The notes under the pieces are model-generated. The model was not told the origin of the DNA, searched no databases, and saw only the letters and a program-made list of their open reading frames with translations. Positions 1 to 5,900 of a stretch of 9,344 nt of DNA are shown here, one piece after another. The stretch is from Pontiellaceae bacterium (GTDB lineage: Bacteria; Verrucomicrobiota; Kiritimatiellia; Kiritimatiellales; Tichowtungiaceae), in NCBI GenBank assembly GCA_029934215.1, contig JAOZMR010000097.1, positions 1 through 9,344 of the forward strand. The letters run 5' to 3'. The stretch's first letter is position 1. Each line of letters starts with the position of its first letter. Position numbers and translations under genes: made by a program.

Positions 1-1701
1 CCGTTCTGCCCTGCGTTGAAGAGCGCACGCACGCGGGTAGTCAAAATATCGAACTAAACGCGCAGCCATCGCAAAATATTGCCCAATGCTCGCAGTTTGC
101 ACGCTCGTTGCTTCAAACAACCAGTACGGCATTGGATCGTCGTGGCACCAGTCCGACAAATGAGGATGCCCAGAGGCCTGCGCCCCCATCGGAATCCCTC
201 CATCCTCGCGTTGCGTTTGTTCCCAAAATGCGAGGCTCCATAGCGCCTCGTCGAGAATGTCTGGAATCCCGTTCCCGCTTTCTGGGATTTGAAGTTGATC
301 GTCGGTCAGCGCGCCGGCATTCGCCTCGTACGCAGAAAGAAGATGCTTCGAAACCCGATGGTGTTGCTGACGGATATCATAATCGCCAGCATCATGATGG
401 CCGCCGACACATGGGATCTCGTTGGCGATCGGTGTTGGCGTGGCCAGCGCAAAATAGCCCTCATTATCGGTTAGCTGAAATGCAGGATCTGTGACGGTAT
501 AAACCGTTGGATGGTCAGGGAACCCCTTGTCGTACAATGTATACTCTGACGTCCGAAGCCCGCCCCATCGGTTCAGAAACATTCCACGCATCGTCGTCCA
601 AAACGACTTATAAATTGGAGAATTCCCCACGCAAAACGGATACGAAAGCCCCACGCCCGCGAGACGAATCTGCCGAAACTCGGCATCATTCGCAGGAACC
701 ATAGAAAGATCAATTTGCTTCACATCCGTCGTACCATCATCCGTCTCGAGAGCCACTCTGGTTTCGAGAGAAAGCCCTGCAGCAACGACAGACGGTGACA
801 CAAAAGGATCATCAGACACCCGCACCACATCCGCCGTGGTCGGGAACTCCGCAGTATCGAGAACCACATAATCGTTTATATTACTTCGACAATACGAGGT
901 CGCCCCAAGCCAGCTTCCAACATACGCCCACCTCTCGCTCGCCGCCGAATTATACCCCACCTGATTCAATCGAACCGCCGGAGAAAAACTCCGATTCTCG
1001 TCAAAACAAAAAAGAACCCTCATGCCATCTGGCAAAACAATCTCCAACACCTCGGACGCACCAACACCCTCCCCAAGATGGAGCGAAAACGTATGATCCG
1101 TATGAATATGCCCCTGCGTCGGCGAATCCAAATCCGCCTGCCCAACCCCACAAGAATAGCGAGAAACCTGCGTAACCGGGATCGGAACACCATCATGCCT
1201 GGAAACCTGCCAAACCCCAACCTGCAACGCATCAGGATCGACAGGAAATTTATGCTCAAAAACCTCCGGCTCAGGACACATCTCCACCCACTCCTCAGCC
1301 ACAACCACCTGAACAATATTCGGAGCCAACAAATGAACCCGCCTGATTTTAGAATCCAAATCGACCGACCAAACCTGGCCGCCCAGCGTAACTCCATGCA
1401 CCTGCTCCTCCGCCAAAAAAGACTCGCCTTGATACGCGGCAACACGCACAAACACGCCCTGATCTGGCGCCAGATTCGAAACAACCACGGAAGAAGGAAA
1501 CCCATCCAGAGTCGCAACCAACCTCTCCGCCGAAAAAGGCGAAGACCCAACAAACACCTGAACACGATCCGTGTGAGCAGGCGGAGCCAACTGTAAAGAG
1601 ATCGTTGATGACGTCGCATCATCCACCACAGCAAACCCAGCCCCCCAAGCGGGACCCATAAAAAACCCAAATACGACACAAAAAACAAATCCACATTTCA
1701 T
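1..1701 (-). CDS. Secreted glycoside hydrolase family 9 (GH9) enzyme, 3' end outside window
   Basis: The frame stays open for 567 codons from ATG at 1701 to the window edge, so no stop is visible. Residues 1-21 form a short hydrophobic signal peptide ending in a GPAWGA-type site, so the enzyme is exported. Residues 22-240 are beta-rich and not assigned; 22-100 could be FN3-like. Residues 241-360 match the Ig-like N-terminal domain of bacterial GH9 endoglucanases (VRLNQVGY at 243-250, SYPF at 353-356). The catalytic (alpha/alpha)6 domain starts near 364. It shows GGHHDAGDYDIR at 433-444, which in this family carries the catalytic-base aspartate (D440, with D437), and IPESGNGIPDILDEA at 472-486. 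The His in place of the usual Trp in GGW-x-DAGD is a variant. The catalytic Glu lies near the C-terminus, outside the window. GH9 enzymes hydrolyse beta-1,4-glucans or related glycans by inversion; the exact substrate is unknown. G/C strand asymmetry changes near position 540, about 20 residues into the catalytic domain. Confidence 0.9.
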   Translation of the reverse strand, partial: MKCGFVFCVVFGFFMGPAWGAGFAVVDDATSSTISLQLAPPAHTDRVQVFVGSSPFSAERLVATLDGFPSSVVVSNLAPDQGVFVRVAAYQGESFLAEEQVHGVTLGGQVWSVDLDSKIRRVHLLAPNIVQVVVAEEWVEMCPEPEVFEHKFPVDPDALQVGVWQVSRHDGVPIPVTQVSRYSCGVGQADLDSPTQGHIHTDHTFSLHLGEGVGASEVLEIVLPDGMRVLFCFDENRSFSPAVRLNQVGYNSAASERWAYVGSWLGATSYCRSNINDYVVLDTAEFPTTADVVRVSDDPFVSPSVVAAGLSLETRVALETDDGTTDVKQIDLSMVPANDAEFRQIRLAGVGLSYPFCVGNSPIYKSFWTTMRGMFLNRWGGLRTSEYTLYDKGFPDHPTVYTVTDPAFQLTDNEGYFALATPTPIANEIPCVGGHHDAGDYDIRQQHHRVSKHLLSAYEANAGALTDDQLQIPESGNGIPDILDEALWSLAFWEQTQREDGGIPMGAQASGHPHLSDWCHDDPMPYWLFEATSVQTASIGQYFAMAARLVRYFDYPRACALQRRAER

Positions 1702-1709
1702 TACACGCT

Positions 1710-1714
1710 CTCCT
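1710..1714 (-). promoter_or_regulatory. Ribosome binding site of the GH9 gene
   Basis: AGGAG on the minus strand, 8 bases before the ATG at 1701. It decides the start: a GTG at 1694 lies in another reading frame that has no protein-like composition, while this ATG opens onto a signal peptide. Confidence 0.75.
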
Positions 1715-1759
1715 AACAAGAAGAAGAACATAACAAGGAACTGAAAACCAGAAAACACA

Positions 1760-1778
1760 TTTATAGATCGAGTATCTA
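1760..1778 (-). promoter_or_regulatory. Possible -10 box and small inverted repeat upstream of the GH9 gene
   Basis: On the minus strand an inverted repeat TAGAT-ACTCG-ATCTA (1778-1764) runs into TATAAA (1765-1760), about 60 bases before the start codon. TATAAA could be a -10 hexamer. The hexamer 17 bases upstream is TGAGGT, a poor -35, so an activator or another sigma factor would be needed. This is a weak call resting only on position and resemblance. Confidence 0.25.
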
Positions 1779-1783
1779 CCGGA

Positions 1784-1822
1784 CCTCATACAAAACGCCG
1801 ATTTTCAGAATCCACCTCGCAA
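1784..1822 (-). promoter_or_regulatory. Conserved 39-bp upstream block, copy 1 (GH9 gene)
   Basis: Identical at 33 of 39 ungapped positions to 9083-9121, in the same orientation relative to its gene. The minus strand contains GGCGTTTTGTATGAGG, which is exact in both copies, as well as TTGCGAGG. It ends 82 bases before the GH9 start. Similar location ahead of two secreted-protein genes, and absence ahead of the gene at 6754 (which seems co-transcribed), suggest a promoter or operator. A dispersed non-regulatory repeat is the alternative. Confidence 0.5.
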
Positions 1823-1837
1823 GAGGAGATGAATATC

Positions 1838-1863
1838 GAATATTGAACAAGGAATATTGAACA
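1838..1863. repeat. Two copies of GAATATTGAACA
   Basis: A 12-bp exact direct repeat at 1838-1849 and 1852-1863 (14-bp period), inside a stretch made of GAATAT/GAACATCGAA-type units (1829-1870). This looks like a fragment of the spacer repeats that I recall as common in PVC genomes; no function is evident. Confidence 0.55.
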
Positions 1864-1900
1864 TCGAAGTAGAGAGAAAGAAAATTCATCTCGGAATACA

Positions 1901-1934
1901 ATAAAAACAAAAAAAGGTTCCAAGGGATGGAACC
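1901..1934 (-). terminator. Rho-independent terminator, minus strand
   Basis: On the minus strand a perfect 7-bp stem GGTTCCA/TGGAACC with loop TCCCT is followed at once by TTTTTTTGTTTTT. It is the only strong intrinsic terminator in the window. It lies about 1 kb beyond the stop of the gene ending at 2933 and upstream of the GH9 gene, so it should isolate GH9 transcription from the upstream genes. The stem core (1918-1932) is also a one-mismatch member of the 15-bp TTCCAA-N3-TTGGAA palindrome family. Confidence 0.7.
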
Positions 1935-1950
1935 CCCCTCACTGGAGGGG
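1935..1950. repeat. GC-rich hairpin CCCCTC-ACTG-GAGGGG
   Basis: Perfect 6-bp arms with a 4-base loop, directly abutting the terminator stem (1916-1934) and 3 bases from the next palindrome (1954-1968). This makes three consecutive hairpins within 53 bases. It may strengthen termination; otherwise its role is unknown. Confidence 0.5.
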
Positions 1951-1953
1951 ATT

Positions 1954-1968
1954 TTCCAACCATTGGAA
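1954..1968. repeat. 15-bp palindrome TTCCAA-CCA-TTGGAA
   Basis: Perfect 6-bp arms around a 3-base loop. Its last base directly precedes the terminal repeat of the miniature element at 1969. Bases 1958-1968 (AACCATTGGAA) recur with one mismatch at 2274-2284 on the other side of that element, so this is both the insertion target and the left target duplication. The other members are 2401-2415, 2510-2524 and 9150-9164. Confidence 0.7.
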
Positions 1969-2273
1969 GAATGGCACTAAGTTAAGCCCCTTTCGCTACC
2001 ACCGCAATCACGATTCTATAGCTGTTTTGATCACGAATTTACACGAATCTACACGAATTTTTTCTGGCTTAATTCTGATCTATTTTAGTCCCATTCGTGT
2101 AGATTCGTGGATGAACCGTTCCTTCGTCACTATTTTTGAATACAAAAATTATGTGTCGCTTCGCTCGCGCGTGATCAAAAACTGATCCTGTCCGTTTTCG
2201 TTATTTTATTTTTATTGCTGCAAATTCAAGACCGCCTGCATTCCGCCTAAAACCCCTTAACTTAGTGCCATTC
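1969..2273. mobile_element. Foldback miniature transposable element, complete copy (A)
   Basis: A 305-bp non-coding element bounded by perfect 18-bp terminal inverted repeats GAATGGCACTAAGTTAAG (1969-1986, and reversed at 2256-2273). An internal perfect 17-bp inverted repeat (2042-2058 and 2093-2109, unit CACGAATCTACACGAAT) flanks a 34-base loop. Its left arm lacks about 60 bases that are present in copy C, while its right arm (2111-2181) keeps them in reversed form. Flanks AACCATTGGAA and AACTATTGGAA form an 11-bp target duplication with one mismatch. From memory, the ends resemble those of IS4-type elements (..AGTTAAG, 11-13 bp duplications), so mobilisation by an IS4-family transposase encoded elsewhere is plausible but unproven. 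Confidence 0.8.
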
Positions 2274-2330
2274 AACTATTGGAACTCTTTTTCTTACAAT
2301 CGGAAATCGGAAATCTTCAATCAAAAATGC
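2274..2330. repeat. Dispersed repeat module 1, with right target duplication
   Basis: Begins with AACTATTGGAA (2274-2284), the right half of a TTCCAA-N3-TTGGAA palindrome split by element A. It continues as GGAACTCTTTTTC, then the doubled 7-mer ATCGGAA, then TTCAATCAAAAATG. The same order of parts occurs at 2401-2460 and 2510-2569. There is no coding sense on either strand; a short open frame across it consists only of repeat units. Confidence 0.65.
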
Positions 2331-2400
2331 TCTCAACCTCAGTTCACCCAGAGAACGAGGCTGGAAGCGCTCGTCTACGTTTCATGAAAAATCTTCGATT

Positions 2401-2460
2401 TTCCAAGGTTTGGAACTCTTTCTTTCAATCGGAAATCAGAAATCTTCAATCAAAAATGCC
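2401..2460. repeat. Dispersed repeat module 2
   Basis: Opens with the perfect palindrome TTCCAA-GGT-TTGGAA (2401-2415), then CTCTTTC, then a 33-base tail (2426-2458) that differs from module 1 only by one G/A change in the second ATCGGAA unit. Just ahead lies a second 6+3+6 hairpin, AAAATC-TTC-GATTTT (2388-2402), overlapping the palindrome by two bases. Confidence 0.65.
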
Positions 2461-2509
2461 CTATCTCTTCCTCTAGCGATAGCGGTTGCCAAAACCTGAT
2501 CCAGCTTGT

Positions 2510-2569
2510 TTCCAATGGTTGGAACTCTTTTCTCCCAATCGGCAATCGGCAATCTCCATTCGACAATGC
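2510..2569. repeat. Dispersed repeat module 3 (diverged)
   Basis: Palindrome TTCCAA-TGG-TTGGAA (2510-2524), then CTCTTTTCTCCCA and a tail with ATCGGCA doubled in place of ATCGGAA. It matches modules 1 and 2 throughout but with several substitutions, so it is probably the oldest copy or belongs to a sister subfamily. Confidence 0.6.
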
Positions 2570-2764
2570 TCTCCCATCCAGCAGCCTCTTCAATAAACTC
2601 AGGACAAGCAGCCGAGGAAAGAATCATAAACACCCCGCCTACTTCCAAGCCGTCAACCGCTTCATCCAGCGAGTAAATTGAGAAACCGAAAATACTCAAC
2701 AATTCCTGATGGGATTAGTTCCTAAAACTGGAGTCCGGTTTCTACTTTTGAAGCGGGCAGGAAC
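2570..2764. other. Spacer without a convincing gene
   Basis: I see no promoter, RNA gene or believable coding region. An 88-codon minus-strand frame (2702-2436) starts only at TTG with no Shine-Dalgarno sequence and runs into repeat modules 2 and 3, so I do not call it. The stretch AATAAACTCAGGACAAGC near 2591-2608 resembles a spacer motif (CTTGTCCTGAG...) that I recall as common in bacterial genomes. Confidence 0.5.
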
Positions 2765-2882
2765 GAATGGCACTACGTTAAGCCCCTTTCGCTACCACCG
2801 CAATCACGATTCTACAGCTGTTTTTGATCACGCGCGTTTTCTTTACTTCTCTTTTTGGTAGCGCAAATTCAATACCGCATGC
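2765..2882. mobile_element. Miniature element, right-truncated copy (B)
   Basis: The left terminal repeat is present with one change (A to C at 2776) at 2765-2782. The next ~55 bases match copies A and C, through TTTTTGATCACGCGCG. It then jumps to a short segment, 2863-2882, matching 18 of 20 bases of copy A at 2220-2239. The hairpin arms, the central loop and the right terminal repeat are missing, so this copy should be immobile. No 15-bp palindrome precedes it. Confidence 0.65.
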
Positions 2883-2901
2883 GCTTCTTCTCTTCGTTTC
2901 G

Positions 2902-2920
2902 AGGGCCGTGTGCGCGCCCT
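2902..2920 (-). terminator. Weak stem-loop after the stop of the 6754-2933 gene
   Basis: On the minus strand AGGGC and GCCCT form a 5-bp stem 13 bases after the TGA stop, with a 9-base loop. No T-run follows, so it is at best an inefficient or Rho-assisted terminator, or a 3'-end stabiliser. Confidence 0.2.
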
Positions 2921-2932
2921 ATCCCAATCCGT

Positions 2933-5900
2933 TCATTCTTCTAATTCAACATTAATTCGGAAGAATCGGGTTTGATGTTTATCCGGTCGCAAGACCTCCA
3001 CCTGATTGGTTTCCGTATTGCCCACCACAGAATCACCTTCTTGAGTGAACGACGGCGACAACAAGGAGGTGCAACTTTCAACATAGTAGCGGCGGCCTTC
3101 AACATTCAGCCAGCGCAGTACTAGGTTTTCACCACCAGGTGCCACAGAGATGCTTTCAATGCGCAGATGCGAGTCAGGATCCGTTGGGTCGGTTCCTGCC
3201 ACAGATTCATGCCGATCCGAGCACCCATCCGCATCCTCATCGCCCGTGCCGTCGTGAGATTCGGTTGACCCGAAATGGCGTCGTTCAAATGTATCCCACA
3301 TGCCATCCCCATCGGCATCAAAATAGCCAAAGAGAGCTGTATCGTGACATTCAATCGGCGGGGCATTGTCAGAATAATGCACCCAGAAGATTTTTCCATC
3401 ACCCACCTGTAACAGTCGGTTCTCGGCATCGCTCGCGGCATACGTCAAGCCGAGGCGTTCTTCGGGAACCGAGCGGCTCACAAACACACCGCTGTCGGGT
3501 GCTGTTTCCGTCAATACAATGGGGAACCCGATCGAGTCTTCGGTACTTCCAACCTGAACGTTGACGGTCTCAAGAGCCGTACTGCTGGTATTGAGGTCAT
3601 CATCCTCCAACGTGATGACTGCACGATCCACAATCGACGTATAATGCTGCCCATCAAAGTATAGGAACCCAGGAACGCCAGACCCATCGTGCGGAACGGT
3701 CGAAACGGTTTCTGATGCCAGAGAGACACCTCCACCCGCATCATAAGCAAGCAGTTCCGCGTAGACACGCTCTCCATTCTGCATCCCAGAGATCCAGTAG
3801 GGCTGGCTCGCTCCAAATCCAATATCAATGGTCTGCTCGTCTGTTCGGCCCGGCTGAGTCCAGATCACGGCTCGGATGCCGGCTTCGTGTCCACTGCTCA
3901 TCCAACTCAGTCCCATGGATTGATCACCGGGCACGGCGCTCACATCAATCGGCGCGGGTAGTCCGGCCGCCGCCTGAACTTCATTCAAGACCCACTGTGG
4001 CACTCCATCGACACTAATGCAGCAACGGGTTGAAAACTGCTGTCCAGCCCCGTCCAGATCATAACTGAACGACCGCGGCGTGAGATCCAGATAGGGCCCC
4101 CACTTCACGGCATTCAATGTCTCGCTCCACACTCCGTTATGGCTGATGTTCGAAGCTCGAACTCCCACGGGAAGATATTCCACCACGGCATAACAATGGG
4201 CGCCGGATCTCGGCGTCACGCTCACCGTCATCGCCGCGTTGGTTGTCCACGGGTTGACTAAATTGCGAGACGTTGTTGCATCCTGTTGAAGCACCAATTC
4301 CTGCTGTCCGGCAGTGAGTCGTCCCAGTCCGTTAAAACTACCGGCACCCACCATTGGATAGATTCCATCCGGGCCCGTGATCCGATAGGTCACATCTCGC
4401 GGATCATCATCGACCCATGGCCCCCAGCGCAGCGTACGTGAGGTCGGATTCCAGGTTCCACTGTCCGACACCTGATCCACCACAAGTCCGGCAGGAATCT
4501 GCTCAACGACCCCGAAACAGCGCACATCATAGCCCGCACGGGCAGAAAGTTGAACGGTCGGGGTCGCCCCGCCGTCTCCCTGAATGATTCGAACAATCGA
4601 ACTTCCGTCACTGAGAATATCGTCTGCATACATAGCCGATATGGTTTCACTGGGTTGGAACTGATCCCGGAACGCCCGAGCACTCAGCATCCGACCGGTG
4701 ATCAATCCGAGCGGAGCGCTGTATACCGGCGATTTTTCAGTCGGCTCCGTGCCATCCAGCGTATAGCGGATGACCGCTCCCGGCGTAACACAAGAAATCG
4801 AAATCGTCACAGGAATCGGTGTACCGGGCGGCTGACTGAAGAAAGGCACTGCAACCACAGGTCGTTGCGTCAGATCAATCTGCACCACGTCGTCGCCAGT
4901 AGAACCAAACCCATATCCGTCGGCGCTGGCCCGCCCCGCGAGAGTGTGTCGTCCAGCGGTTCCGCTCACCTCATAACTAACGGTCTGAAGCTCTCCATTG
5001 CGCAAGCTTCCCCAGCGCACTTCACGACGAGACGGAAGCCAGACCCCATTATCGCTGATGTTAAAGGGGGTCAACCCTTCCGGAAGCATTTCTGCCACGC
5101 CTTGACAGACCGCACCAGACCCCGGATACACCTCCAGGGAAACCAGCGGCAGATAGGTGCCATTTTGGGTGATGGTACGGATATAGCGCCGACCGTCATA
5201 CGGGGCATTCTCTTCATAGCGGCCCACCGAAACCGCGCTGGCAAAGGAATCCGGCTTAAACGCCCGAACGCGGAGCGTAACCGGAGAGGAAAACGTGAAT
5301 GCATCTGTATACACCGGATCAGCTTCCGTGGGTGTAGAGCCATCAACCGTATAGTGCAGCACGGCTCCGGCGGTTTCACAGGACACGCTCACATCAACCG
5401 GCAAAATCGACGAAGAAACCGGAGAAAGAATCGGCGAGGCAACCGTCAATGGTGCCGCCGGAGGCGGTTCGATTTGCCGATCAGAAACCATCGCAACCAG
5501 AACCGTATTCGTAGACCACAGACCCACGCCATTCACGCTGAGCCAGATCGGCAGGTTATAGCGACCGCTTTGACCTTGCGCATCAAAAGTTAAAACGCGC
5601 GCCGTATCGTCGAGGAACGTTCCCCAGCGAACAACTCCGTCGTCTGCATCATAGACACCGTCGTGCGAAATGGCCGCTGGCTGCATTCCGTGCGGAAGGA
5701 ATGCCTCCACGCCCCAACAAGAGGTTCCGGCGTCAGGAGTCGCCGAAAGCTCGACTCCATTGGTCAAACCGGTCGTCACGGCTTGCATAGACAGACCCGA
5801 AATCTCTTCCGGTGTTGAATACCAGGCAGAACGCACGGTACTGGGAAACAGCCCGCTTTTAAACGCACGGGCCCGCAATTGCGACCCGGCAGTAACCGCC

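Noticed and set aside
1078..1596. Open frame of 172 codons on the plus strand
   Set aside because: Antisense to the GH9 gene. It is Arg/Asn/Pro-rich low-complexity translation without a recognisable domain or ribosome binding site.
1020..1694. Open frame of 224 codons on the minus strand
   Set aside because: It begins at GTG in another frame of the GH9 gene. The product is an implausible run of Arg, Leu, Trp and Phe, while the overlapping frame shows clear GH9 motifs and a ribosome binding site.
1969..2273. Structured non-coding RNA or riboswitch
   Set aside because: The symmetry, exact terminal repeats, flanking duplication and further copies at 2765 and 9165 are explained better by a miniature transposable element.
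2279..2476. Open frame of 65 codons on the plus strand
   Set aside because: Made almost entirely of repeat modules 1 and 2; the protein just repeats the same units, so it reflects the DNA repeat.
2274..2569. CRISPR array
   Set aside because: Three ~60-bp units with internal variation, spacing that is not constant, and no cas genes nearby. The units are longer than usual CRISPR repeats.
2436..2702. Open frame of 88 codons on the minus strand
   Set aside because: TTG start, no Shine-Dalgarno sequence, and about half of it is translated spacer repeats. I recognise no domain.
2933..3100. PEP-CTERM or LPXTG-type sorting signal at the C-terminus of the chitobiase-repeat protein
   Set aside because: The C-terminus ends in a soluble RFFRI...ELEE stretch with no hydrophobic helix or basic tail.
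4550..5593. Open frame of 347 codons on the plus strand
   Set aside because: Fully antisense to the repeat domains of the 6754-2933 gene. It has Arg/His/Asn-rich composition typical of a shadow frame.
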